Part shown: in pieces, positions 29,639-42,107 of the stretch | Position numbering within the stretch: position 1 is the first letter of the stretch | Layout of the letters: every line of letters begins with the position of its first letter | Notes under the pieces: model-generated | Told to the model about the DNA's origin: nothing | Databases searched by the model: none | Seen by the model: only the letters and a program-made list of their open reading frames with translations | Origin: Anaspis maculata | Taxonomy: Eukaryota; Arthropoda; Insecta; Coleoptera; Scraptiidae | DNA: 64,000 nucleotides | NCBI GenBank assembly: GCA_949128115.1 | Contig: OX421961.1 | Coordinates: forward strand, 99,901,863 to 99,965,862 | Reading direction: 5' to 3' | Made by a program: the position numbers and the translations under genes

Positions 29639-30276
29639 TATATACCACGGGACTGTTTAGAACTAATGGCTAGTCTGAATCTAATTAGAATGGTTCAATC
29701 AACACATCTGTTGAGTGGCGTCTTGGCATCATAAAATTTTTGAGTGCAAATATTTTTTTAGCAACTAACATCTAGGTCATTTTGTCAAAAAATGATAAAA
29801 ACAATGATTATTGAAAAACGGCTCTACCGATTTTTTCATTTTTGTGTTAAAATAATCCTAAGATAGTGTAGGGAAAATAAATACAAAAATCTAGGAGGTG
29901 CACGTACTTTTGGGTTGAACTCGTTTCAGGCTAGGCGTGTATGTCTAATATAGGGTGATGAAAAAAGTCATTCAGTTTTGTTCTTTTTTACTCTCGTGCA
30001 GGAGATTGTTTATCCACCCTGTACACCTATATTTACTTGGATCTTATAGTCTGTAGCTTATGTAACTCGTCAGTTTTTAGTTTTTCGCTTTCCGTTGCGT
30101 ACTTACCGAAATATAGCCTTTCACTTTCCAAAGTCGTTTTATCGATGAATCTACTAAATCCGGGCGCTACTGGATTCTTTTTTGTACTAAGCAATGCCAT
30201 TTGGTACTCTAAGAACGATTTTTTGCGCAGATTTAAAAATCAACGGAGGTATGGCGTCTCAACCATCTGATGTATA

Positions 30277-30629
30277 CAGGGTGCCGCAAAGAAAAATTCA
30301 TGAGATTCATTTTATTTCGAAATAATCAGTAGCAAAATGCCGTTGCAAAGATCAACTCCAGGTAAGTTCGGTATCGTGACAAATATCTTGCGGAATGGTA
30401 CAAGGCAAAGAGAAATTGCCAATTTTGTGAACGTATTACAAAGTGTCATCGGTGAGCAAAGTGACAACTCCAGGCCACTGGCAGTGCCCGAATCACACAT
30501 GGAGAAGATCGCCCGAAAATAATTTCAGTAATGGAAGATCTCTTCTTGTTAGACATAAAATTGTAAAATTGAAAAGTGAAATTTTCTACAACCTGTAGTA
30601 AGGTGTCAGAAACAAATTTCTTCACCCTG
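30277..30629 (+). mobile_element. 353-bp Tc1/mariner-type remnant
   Basis: Flanked by TA, with ends CAGGGTGCCGCAAAG and TTCTTCACCCTG. It contains the short ORF described next, so it is an internally deleted transposon rather than an empty MITE. Confidence 0.65.
30337..30522 (+). pseudogene. transposase N-terminal helix-turn-helix remnant
   Basis: The 61-aa frame contains IVTNILRNGTRQREIANFVN followed by VLQSVI and a later SRPLAVPES. This resembles the first helix-turn-helix of Tc1-like transposases (usual form: QREIA...VSQSTVSR) and the linker after it. The second helix-turn-helix and the DDE domain are absent. Confidence 0.45.
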
Positions 30630-31864
30630 TATATTTTTATGTAGTCTTCAATTTGGAATCTGCTCAAAAAATCGTTCTAAAAGTACCAAGTGGCATTGTT
30701 TTATGAGTACCAAAAAATCCAGTAGCCCCCCGGATTTATTCATCGACAAAATGACTTTGGGAAGTAAAAAGGCTATATTTCGGTAAGTACGCAACGGAAA
30801 GCAAAAAAATAAAAACTAACGAGTTACATAAGCTACAGACTATAAGATCCAAGTAAATATAGGTGTACAGGGTAGATGAACAATCTCCTGCATGAGATTA
30901 AAAAAGAACAAAACTAAACGACTTTTTTCATCACCCTGTATTAGACATATCCATGTAATTTTTGTGGGGGACTTCAGTAGCTCTTGAAAATATTGACATT
31001 TTTCTTCAAAACAGTGCAAGCGGTTTCACAATCGAGTGATTTTCAAGAATTTTCTGGTGATTTTAGAAAAACCTTTTTTTAAAAATATCCACTTCAATTT
31101 GTGAGCAGTTTATGTATTTGCAAATGACCCCTTCCAGCTGTTTCGTCAGAAAAATGAAAATAACCATTTTCTCGTTTTCTTAATAGTATAGTGACGAAAG
31201 TTTCAGCAGAGTTTTCAATAAAAAAATTGTCACGTCCCTCAATTTCAGCTCAATTTGGGATAGAAGTAAAGTTGAGGGACGTAACAAATGTTTTGTCAAA
31301 TTCTGATCAATCTTTTTGTTACTACTGAGAAAACGTGAAAATCTGTTTCCACATTTTTTGACCAAACGGCTGAAATTAAAGGCCACAATAGATCATCTGC
31401 AAACATGGAAAATTACTAATTCTTAAAAAATCCTTACCTCAAAAATTTTCAGGACTATGAAAATTTCATTGACAGTAGCTCAATGGTACCAAGCAATTTT
31501 TTTGGCGATAATAATAGCATGTGTTATGTAGTTTCTGAATATGAAAATAAATTTGAAAAAATATGCATACAGAATGTTTTTTTTTGCTTTAAATTTTTCT
31601 TTTCAGGGCCGGCCTTGAAAATTTCAAACTGTTTGATAAGACGATGTGTCAGATATCAATAGAAGAACCAACCCACAAAATTTCACTCCAATCCATTTGG
31701 TCGTTCTGAAGATACGGCTTGTCAACAAATTCTACGAAATACATTAATCACCCTGAAGCTTCGAAACGAACAGCGTTAGAAAAATTTCAAAACCAGATCC
31801 TGGTTTGCCTGGAAAAACTGGATCTTCCCTCAGTGATGTCCATTTGGTGGTGAATTACCCTGTA

Positions 31865-33347
31865 TATACTCGGAGCTCGACATTTTCCCATGTACATGTT
31901 CAGATATTCTATTATAGGAATCTATTATAATGATGGACAAGACAAGCGACACGGTATCCAAGTACATTTATGAAACAAACTGCGGACAAAATCAATCCCA
32001 CGTCGATGAAACATTCTGATTAATAAGGTTAATTAATGATTATCTCTTAGTGAATAAATATTTTTACATAGGTTATCCGTGTTTGCCGATGCGCGATTTT
32101 TGTGCAAATATTTTTGCGATATATGGTTGAATGTTGAATATTGATAAAAAAAAATCGTTACTGAATACTGAAATATCATCGCATGAGGGACGAAACATTT
32201 CAGTCTTGTCCAAGTAACAACTAGCGTTTTTTCTTTCGGAAACCCTTATTTATTTTTAAATCTATTACATCTCATCATCCTCATTGTGAGCCTGGAACGT
32301 AAGGTAATTCAAGTGGTGCATTATTATATAAAATCGACTATAAAATCATGAGCATCATAATTTCTGCTCGGGAAAACTCGAAACCCCTCTGGCATAATAA
32401 CGAGCTTCCTCCGGCACTGGAGTCCCTTGACAATAACGCTGACGCTAAAGGGCTGAAGCGCAAGCATATCAACGGATTACTACCCAATAACATCAAATCT
32501 CGTTGGATATATTTACGCACCTGTTTGCTGAATTAATCAAACATTGCTTCTTCTGAGAAAATACTTGAAATGGCTTTGTTATTACTGAATAGGTAAAGCC
32601 AGTACGGGAGCCCCACACTCAAGGATTTCAATTAGGGTGAATTGCATTGAGCTTTATGTCCTGATTGAAGCGGCGGGACGCAGAACGATCAGGCTGATAT
32701 GTCTTCGATTAATCCCCATTTCATATTCAGAGAAGATTTGTTTAACAAATCATGATGTCGTGAAAACGCTCCCACTGTATGATGCCAACAAAAACATGGT
32801 GGGTAATCGTCGCCTATAATTAAACCTATTCTCTAGTCAAATAATAATCGTGTGAAGTTAGCAAACATAATTTTTTATGGATGTTTTCACGGTTGTAGCC
32901 TACAGTAAGCAATACCAATATTGACATTTTGTATTTTTACGACTGTATGCACAAAAGTTGGAAACTGCCGCACAGTTTGGTTCGAGTCTTGAACCTTGAT
33001 TGCAACAGTTATGGATACTGCCACACATTTGCGTTGGGTACTTTAATAATTGAGAGACAAACTCTTAATAAACACATACGTACTATTCATCACTGCGTAT
33101 TACTACTAACCACTTTGGTCGCACTTAGGTATCGCTCTTCTTAGCTTAGCGGTTTGCACTGTCGCTCTGAATTCACATTTGCCTGCTCCGGCTTCAAGCT
33201 GCTCTTATTCACTCGCTTTTGCACCCCAGAATATTCCAGACTGATTTCAGAAAGGCCTGGAGGGTTCTCGTCGTTTCCATTAATATTTCGGCGTGTTTCA
33301 GGATCGCATCGGTTGCTAGTCTATTCATTCACGTGAGCTCTAGTTAT
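31865..33347. other. non-genic stretch
   Basis: I see no supportable gene, RNA or strong repeat here. Open frames are short and lack motifs. Confidence 0.5.
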
Positions 33348-34265
33348 AATCGATTTCACGGCTTTCTGCATTTGAGCAAGCTATGGAGAAAATAGGTTAC
33401 GTTGGTTCGAATGGCACGTTGACGACTTGTTGGCACCTAGCTGTCTTCATGTGCAATTTTCAATGTGACATTGTCACCGTCTCGGGAAGTCATGTACGCG
33501 AAAGTGAAAATTTTCGAGAATATGCGAGGAATTGTTAGTTTCCTATGAGTGATTTGCATGTGGACGATAAGGGACATTGTCTTCACTGGTTGATGGGTCT
33601 TCGTCAAGGCTATTTAGATTCTTGCCGGCCACTAAAAAATTATGGCCAAAGTCTGTGATGCCGTGAAGAAATCGAATGTAAAAAAAAACCACTGCCCAAG
33701 AGGAGACTCATTCTTTATATGGACAATATGGATAGTGGGACAATAATTTATGGAGTTGAACTGTACAGAGACGAGACAATTTGGGCGTGAGTAGGTGAGT
33801 ACACTGTGTTGTCTGCCAGCATGTGTCTTCATACCTTGCTTGCTGTTGCAGTAGGTATAAGAGGTAGAGCTAGACCTAGATTAGGTACTTAGTACTCACT
33901 ACTGCAGTGATGTGCATCAGAAGATGTAGCTATTTGGGCGGTGGAACTTTTCATATGAGCACTATCCTTCGACATCATCCATTAGTAGCCGCAAAAAACC
34001 TAACAACTTTGGCGGAGACCCACCAACCAGTAAATACAATGTCCCTTATCATCCACACTGTAAAGCACTCGAAATAAAATCACGATTCCTGGCGTATGCT
34101 CAAGAATTTCCACTTGCGTGTACATGATACCTCGACACGGTGACAAGGTGTCACATTGAAAATTGCACGTGTTTAGACAACTGCCTCTTGTCATTGTATC
34201 AATTGTACCAACACAACACAATTTTTTCATAGCTTGCTCCAATGCAGAAAGCCGTGAAATTGATT
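33348..34265. repeat. 0.9 kb foldback element
   Basis: The left arm (from AATCGATTTCACGGCTTTC) and the right arm (to GAAAGCCGTGAAATTGATT) pair over about 300 bp, including a block ACCAACCAGTAAATACAATG versus its inverse near 33570. The middle 250 bp is unpaired. No coding capacity. Confidence 0.75.
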
Positions 34266-34328
34266 GAAGGTCTAGTGGCTTCACAAATATTCCGTCTGAT
34301 TCCGTCTAGCTCTCGTCGTGCAAAAGAT

Positions 34329-35524
34329 GTAAGAAGTCATTTTGAAATCAATGAAATTCCCGACGGAATAGTTTTCAAATGACCTTTCTGCCACCTTTGG
34401 TTTTTGAGATAGAGCTTCTGGAAGCGAGAGGCATTGTCATAAAAACTCCATGGCCACTTGACTCAAAAAACTAAAATGTCGATGTGACAAAAAAATTCCA
34501 AAATGAGATTTCTCGAGAATCCTTCATGCTATAGTTGCGGTGATGGTCTTGAACTCTTTCTCTTGAACTGTTGATTACGAATATAGAAAAGTCAAAAACG
34601 TCACATTGTACATATACAAGGTGTACTGAGGGAATCAAATCAGATCAGAGAAATTTTACATATTTCTTCGATTTAGCCTATATGCGACACTCTAAGCACC
34701 TAACACGAGTCCAATGTTAATATGGATTTGCTCTATAAGCTTCACTTAATACACTAAAGAAGTGGTCAGCTCACAGCTTTACTGTAAAATGTTTTGAAGG
34801 CCCTCTGAAATCATTAAAATATTGAAAATTTACAGTTCCGAGGAATGTATATAACAGTATATTATATATCAAGGGACCAAAGTCCCTTGATTTAATTCAA
34901 GGGAATTTAATTTGGGGATTTGGACCCAAAGGGCCCTCGAGCAGCAAACTTCACCCAAAGGATCAAAAATTCACTTTGGTTCCTTGGTATATAATATACT
35001 GTTACATACATTTCTTGCTACTGTAAATTTTGATGATTTCAGAGGGCCTTCAAAACATTTTACAGGAAGGCTGTGAGCTGACCACTTTTTAAGTGTATCA
35101 AGTGAAGCTTACAGAGCAATGCATATTGATATTGGACTCGTGATAAGTGCTTAGAGTTTCGCATAGGCTAAATCGGAGAAATATGTCAAATCTCTCTGTT
35201 CTGATTAGATTCCCGTAGTACACCCTATATATGTACAATGTGACGTTCTTGACTTTCCAATATTCGTAATCCCCGGTTCAAGAGGAAGAGTTGAGGACCA
35301 TCACCGCAACTATAGCATGAAGAATTCTCGAGTAATCTCAGTTTGAAATTTTTATTTGTCACATCAACATTTTAGTTTTTCCAGTCAAGTGGCCATGGAG
35401 CTTTCACGACTCTATCTATCTCTATCCTTATCAGAAGCTCTATCTCAAAGACCATAGTTCGCAGAAAATTGATTGAAAAACCAAACTGTAGGGAATTTCA
35501 TAGGCTTCAAAATGACTCCTCACA
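34329..35524. repeat. 1.2 kb foldback element
   Basis: The arms are reverse complements along nearly the whole length, centred near 34926. The innermost part carries a second short palindrome around TATATAATATACTGTTA. No ORF of note. Confidence 0.8.
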
Positions 35525-35730
35525 TATTTTGCTGCCAGATGACCCAAAATTATGATATTCGGCAAAAGCCACGCTGGTGCACTTCTTGTTGATGATGGCG
35601 ACATGACGCCGACATTTCCGAAAGGGAGGAAACTAGTATGTCAAAACCTAAGCTACACAAATCGTTTTAAGCTAGTTTACAGCCAGTAAACAATTATTTC
35701 CGTATTGTTTTCCCTGGCGCCTGGGCTACT

Positions 35731-35972
35731 AATCAATCCCTGTGGGACTATTCCTTTACAGAATCTTATACCGGTTAGGGTTTTTCGAAAGCTACAAGGA
35801 TGTACTTTGGTTTGAGCCCATTGGCATTTCCAAAGTCGAAAAATAATTTTTTTTGGTTTTTTGATTTCAGAAATGCCAATGGGCTCAAACCAAAGTATCG
35901 ACATCCTTGTAGCTTTCGGAAGAACCCTAAATGGTAAGATTCTGTCAAGGAATAATCCCACAGGGATTGATT
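35731..35972. repeat. 242-bp hairpin MITE
   Basis: AATCAATCCCTGTGGGA at the left pairs with its inverse at the right. The inner arms with 'atgccaatgggctcaaacca' pair almost perfectly. Related sequence occurs near 1880-1975. Confidence 0.8.
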
Positions 35973-38655
35973 CCGCAACGCCTTTTTTACCAATTCAACT
36001 GCAGGCAGATATGAATGTGAGCTCTTAATTTTGAAACCAGCAATTTCAATTTTTATAGGTATAATTCTACAGAAATACCCCAAAAAATGAACTGGTGGAA
36101 ACATTACGATTCAAATTCTTACAAAAAAATCTGGTAAATAAATACAACATACATACTATCGCTACAAAGAAAAACAACTATCTACAAAGCTATAACTAGT
36201 TATGTACTTACTAAACTTGACTTTGCCTTATTTTGATGACTATGGGCAGAGAGTTTCTGTCTCTCTCAGTCCCTTTCATCAATAGCCATATGGTTCCCTT
36301 ACGTATTAAAACCATTTCTCTTCTTGTTCTTTTACGCATAAACATTAAACAATGATAGACATGACTCTTATATTTTCTTTTTATTGAGTTTCAAGTGTGA
36401 TTTCATCTAATTTCTTCGAATAGAGTAAATTGAAAACCAAATTTTTCGGAAATTTGGACAAGTCATCAGCTATGGAAGTATAGAATTTGCGGCAGGCACA
36501 TCTACCTATATTGGCGGTTCCTGCGCGATCTGTGAGTTTGCCCATTATCACAGCGTCCGTAAACGACGGCGGGCGCCTTTTTAGCGCCAGTGCATTCTGA
36601 TCCTTCGGCGGTTGATGACGTTCGTTCCCTCGAAGGACATCCGACACGTGGTTTCGAATCCCATTCGTTCAACAGTTTTTGCCGGAAGTTCTCAATTTTC
36701 TTGCTTTTTTCTCAATTTTTGAACAGGTGAGTCCGCGTTACCCTTTTTTTCTCTAGGTTGTTCATTCATTAGATACCCACCTAGTTAATTTCCGAACAAT
36801 AACAAAGTTCTCTTCCTATGGGCATTATTTTTTGTCAAGTTTGTTTGGTTAACCTTTAGATATTATTTGGATTATTATTACCAGCAGAAAATCTATTTTC
36901 ACAACACAACATCCCGCAGGCTTATTGTTATACCCGCGGAAATTGAATCTGGTGCGCCACTTTATATCGAGCAGGAATGCATTCCACCCCACTCGACTAG
37001 TGGGCACTACTAACTGGGCTGTCATTCCAAACACCATATTTAATTGGAAAAATAATTATTGTTGAAGTAGATTATATTCTGGTGCTCTGGACTTCGTGGT
37101 CAACCGAATTTCAAGTAGGTAGTAGGTACTTACTACTCGGATTTTATACTTTTGATGGTATCAATCAAAGCGTTCCATTTACGTCAAGGCAAAAGAGACA
37201 CTTTCTTCCAATTTGCTGGGCCATACACACCTGGTAAATGATAAAATTAAGCATTTCTACGAGATTCACTTACTAAAATATTTCAGCCGTGTTTTCCTGC
37301 AATAATAAAGAATCAGACACGTCTTGATTATGCTAGAAGATGCTAGATTATTTCGATGTGAAAGTAATCTGCATAGCTCTTTTTTTCAATATTGTCTCTC
37401 GTTTGAGTGAGTGAGTGCAATTGCGAAATGCATTCGTTTCAAGGAGACGAAAGTATGACATGTGTCCTATCCAAAGTATTTTTCATGAAACGTTACCGTT
37501 TTGGTCTGAAAATAATATAAAGTTAATTTCGTGGCTGCCTTTGTCGGAATATTTCCGGACTTTATGGGAGCGATTGAATGCGAAGATAAAGCGCAATCTT
37601 GGACGCGAGGCTTTCACTTTATTAAATTGGATGAAAAAAACACCTATTATAAATTCTCCATTATGACAGTGCCAGATATGACCCGGAAACAAAGAAAATT
37701 TAGCTAAATTCCGTTAAATTTTTGGATTCTTCGGTGGATATACATTCACCTATATATAGGTATTACGTAGCTATTGTAGAGAAACATTGGGAACTTCGAC
37801 AAAGAAATAATTCCCTTGTTGACGTATTATACAAAAAAAAAACATCATTTGAAAACATTTCCCAACAGGTAGGTATAGCTCTAATGGAATTGGACGGATC
37901 TGAGATGAATTGTTTACGGTCACGACCGCATCTGTCACTTACTAGAAAATATGTGATGTACTTTTCCCATCTTTCAAACTGTTTCTCATTGGATATTCAG
38001 CATTTTAGGCGAAGGAAACACTGTCACCATTTCTCCAAACTATCGAAACCCCACAGCGAACCCAGCAAAGCCAATTTATCGTCTGTCGGAATTGCATCCA
38101 AATCAGACGTCACCATCAGCATCAGCAAATCAGATGCTGCGATGCAGATCAGAATAGAATTTATCAGTGGCACAATCTGCATACTGAAGGGTCTGTTGAT
38201 CATATTCTGGACCTTATTTAAAGAATGAAGTTCGGACTTCTTATTATTTGCCATTATTTCTCAAAATAATTGACAATTGGCATTAGTGGAAGTATAAATG
38301 CTTGATGCACCGTTTCTATCAAGTTGGAAATTTTATTCGACATTTTCTCAAAGTGCGCAGAAGTTTAGCTGCAGGCTGCTTTACAGGGCAGGTTCCCTCC
38401 AAATACTTCTAAATCGTTGATAGAAATATTTTTCGAAGATGTCCCATACGTTCTCACCCGCACCGCTTAGAAATAAACGTGATCGTTTTTCTTCAATAAT
38501 TCATAGCCCACCACGCTTACGCGACGTTTTTAACTGATGATGCTGAAGTAACGCTTAGAACCAATTCCTTGGATTTTATTGATACCTACAACCTACCTAT
38601 CAATTATAAATACATAAATCATAAATGAGTATTATGAGATACTTACCGGTAACTA
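35973..38655. other. non-genic stretch with one weak exon candidate
   Basis: Only 36381-36647 (minus) attracts attention. It is a locally GC-richer frame ending in a stop that overlaps AATAAA, with FPKNLVFNLLYSKKLDEITL at the end. It has no recognised domain and no clear splice acceptor, so I do not call it a gene. Nothing else is supportable. Confidence 0.4.
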
Positions 38656-39888
38656 AACGGCTCAACATTTGAAATGTCGATATCGAAAATTTTGCCCTTA
38701 TTCAAAACGGTATAACTTTGGATTGTCTCAACCAATTCCGACTTTGTTTTCACAGTTGTTAAGATACATCTTTCAACAATCTACTTGTTTGGGGATATTT
38801 TTTGACTTATTTGAATTACATCCGTTACAGGGTGAAATGTAAAGCATTGCAAAATTGTGCTAAGTTCAATAGATCCCCATTTTTGTGAACATTTTTTTTT
38901 TCGAATTCGAACGATATTATCATGAAGCCTGATGTCCTATCTCGAAACGGTTTTTGATTTTTCCAGATCAAAAGTCCAACAATGATGACATGATTTTTTT
39001 TTTTTAAAGTTGGATTTTAGTCATTTCGGTTGGCAATTAAGTCGCATTTTTAATGATAAGAACCTGTAATTTTGCATGCTTGTTGCTTGAACTGTTAAAA
39101 ACTGCTGTGCCTCCAGAAACCTCTGTTTTACTTCCCCGGTTTGCGTTCTCGAATCTCGAATGAAAAGGAAAATATTATGAACGCGCAAAAAATTTGTTCC
39201 CAAATTTCGAAGAATAACTTTTTTCAAGGTTCATCTAATCGATTTATTTAGACCATTTTCAGGTCAAAGCTGGTCAGCCTGTCCGTATGTCCAACTTTGT
39301 GTAATCGTTCATGTTAACTTGAGCTGAAATTTGGTATGCGGCCATGGTATAGGCGTATAATAAACTTATGTGATTTTGGTTGAAATCCGCCGTCAGAGGG
39401 CGCTATTGCATCGTATCAATATCGGAATTTTCGACGTACGATGTTGGTTCAGAAACACATTTTGAAATTATAGTTTGAATATGTTTCAAAAATATAACCC
39501 CAATTTCTTATTTTTTCAACATGTCTAAAATGCAACTATTACAAAAAAAAGTCATATCATCATTGTTGAACTTCTGATCTGGAAAATTCGAAAACCGTTT
39601 CGAGACAAGACATCAGGCTTTATGATTATATCGTTAGAATTTGAATAAAAAAATTGTCCAGAGAAACGGGGATCTATTGAACTGAGCACAATTTTGCAAT
39701 GCTTTACATTCCACCCTGTAACGAATGTAATCGAACGAATCGAAAATTCTTGCCAACGGAGTAGATTGCTGAAATATGTATCTAGCAACCGTGAAAACAA
39801 AATTGGAATCGGTTGAGACAATCCAAAGTTACACTATTTTGAAAAAGGGCAACATTTTTGATACCGACATTACAAATGTTGAGCAGTT
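38656..39888. mobile_element. 1.2 kb TA-flanked foldback element
   Basis: Ends AACGGCTCAACATTT and AAATGTTGAGCAGTT, flanked by TA. The arms of about 370 bp contain a block 'ggggatctattgaactgagc' and its inverse. The centre (39230-39500) is unique. A motif in the arms resembles one in the element at 61186-63946, suggesting related families. Confidence 0.75.
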
Positions 39889-42107
39889 TATATCCCAATT
39901 GTAATTTTTTCCATTTTTCAATTTATTTTGTACATTAGTACATTTTGCAACGACAAAAACGACAAACGACACAAAAAATTAAATGACAACTGATGTTGCA
40001 GACGGATGATTTTTTGGAATTTTTGCAACTACGCCGTGGCCGTGGGTCGTTTGTATGCTTAGAAAGTCATGCAAGGTGCGTACAGGTCCTCCAGCATCAA
40101 ACAAATAACAATAAAGCTTTATTCTCAGAACAAAAATGAAAAATGTCATTCATCTGTCGTTTAGTTTTTTTGTGATTTTGTGTCGGTTATTTGTACCTGC
40201 CTACACCAACAAAAAGTGAAATGCGTTAATGACTTTCCATCAGCGATTTCGACCGTGAAGGGGCCAATCTTACAAGAGCAGGATGATAATAATATCGGTA
40301 TAAGTAACTTTCAACAGTAATAGCAATATCACAAGTGCTTAGATTTTCACGATATTTTTGGTCAAGCGATCGCGAGTGCTGATTGTAACGATAAATGCCC
40401 GACTCCGTAGGAGGAGGGTTTTTATTTCGGGACAATCAGCCCGAGGGAAATTCTTACTATGATTATCTGGGAAAATTTCAAGCAGGGGTGATATTTTACT
40501 GATTATCGCCCACATACCCCATTCAACCAATCAAAACAACCGAATGAGACCCACGTGACTTGGTTCAAGCTATTGATTATTGCACACTAGCAGGTGATAA
40601 ATGCATACTAGGTAATAGCACCGGATTGAAATATTTTTGGGCCCACGACTAATATGAAATTGAAACGACTGTATTTATACTTCTTTGGATTGAAATTCTA
40701 TTAGGTACTCTGATGCGTTTAAAAAGTTTTCCACTTGCTAAAATACAACTTCACAACCTATTAGACTTTGTTTCAGCATTGTTTCCACAACAAGGCCCCT
40801 TCCTTAATCCGCGACTACGCAGTCTTCCTTATGCTCTGTCAACAAACTGTTAGTGACATTTAGCTTTTAGCTCTACCAGTCTACCGCCCATGTGAACTAC
40901 TGTGTTGTGAACTACCACTTATGGAAAGATAATAATAATAATTTAGCCAAGCAGAATCAGCTTGATTTTGTAGTGAGCTTCACGAGTGTATTAAATTATC
41001 AGGAAAAAGAAAAAAGAAACATTTTTACCCTTCTCTTGAAATTGATTGTTTTTTCAACAAGGCATGCTTTGAAATTGACAGCTTTACTATACGATGATAC
41101 ATTGGACCTACTATTTCTACTCGTATTTGGGCGATAATCTGCTAAATTTAACTCGTGCTTTGATGTGTTTTATTCAAGTTGAATGTTTCAAGTTCCTCAA
41201 ACAAACTATCAATCATTTTTTCCCTTGTGATTGACAGTTTTTTTCGAGTTGAAACTATTTAACTGCAAAAACACTAAGCACTTGTTATATTGCTATTGAT
41301 TATCCGTCCGAGGAGGAGGGAGCAACTAGAGGAAGGGGTAAAGGAAAAGGGACCACGGTATGCGCTGGATGGAACAGTGCGACGCAATCAAATTATTATC
41401 TTGAAATCGGGACGAATTCCAGCATTCGATCTCACCCTCATAGACTTGAAAATGCCTGTAGAAGTGAACAATCATGATATCTTTCGTTACACCAACAAAA
41501 GTCAAGAAAAAGATGAAGTGAACACATTTGTAACATTTTCTCGAAATTGGTTGCATCTTTAGGTTCCCTTATTCAACGCGGAACCAAAAATTACTTTCCT
41601 AAAATTTTGATTCGAGGCTTTGTTATTGAGATTGTTGTCAATGAATGTCTAGAAAATATTGTGAAAATGAGAATTGGAAGACCCTAAAAAAAAAAAAAAA
41701 TAATAAATTAAAAAAAAAATAAAGCCAACACAATTCATGATGCCTTCATTTCAATGGGTTTTATAAGCTTTTTTTATGAATCAATTTGACTTCAAAATTG
41801 AAAACCGAATCTAACGATGCAATCAATTTGAAGAAAGCCTAGAAAGAAGGGGAGAAAAGGGTCGACCTCCCCATTACCTACGCCACTAGGCGTTTTGATC
41901 ATGGGTTTTTCGAATTAATTTTCATAGGAATCTACCCTCCAAATTTGTAATAGTATTACTGTTATACCCTGCAAATAGGTAAGTAGACACATTGTATCAT
42001 TTTATATTAAGTATGTGCAAACAATTTTTGCATATTTATTGATGATATTTCAAATATTAACATGACACAAGTTACTCCCACAAGGAATATTTTGAGGCTG
42101 TTCCTAT
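39889..42107. other. non-genic stretch
   Basis: AT-rich sequence downstream of the dehydrogenase gene. Short frames show no motifs. No strong repeat was seen apart from poly-A-like runs near 41690. Confidence 0.5.

Larger units (their letters stand above)
29951..30938. mobile_element. 1.0 kb foldback element with a nested mariner-like remnant
   Basis: Ends TAGGGTGATGAAAAAAGTC and its inverse ending CACCCTG, flanked by TA. The arms pair from about 29951-30270 with 30640-30938. The centre is occupied by another CAGGGTG-ended element at 30277-30629. Confidence 0.8.
6258..31862. mobile_element. outer TA-flanked foldback transposon (host of the Polinton)
   Basis: The left end reads CAGGGTGATTCACCACCAAA and the right end is its reverse complement with one or two differences. 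Both ends are flanked by TA (6256-6257 and 31863-31864), as expected for a Tc1/mariner-type target duplication. Arm sequence from about 6258-6454 plus 24564-24830 pairs with 31430-31862 in inverse orientation. The Polinton interrupts the left arm. Removing the Polinton and one TTAATT leaves an element of about 7.5 kb that itself contains later insertions at 25662, 27192 and 29951. No intact transposase was seen. Confidence 0.75.

Noticed and set aside
37722..38228. 168-aa plus-strand ORF
   Set aside because: It has no domain, low-complexity Ser/His-rich content and no splice or promoter context.
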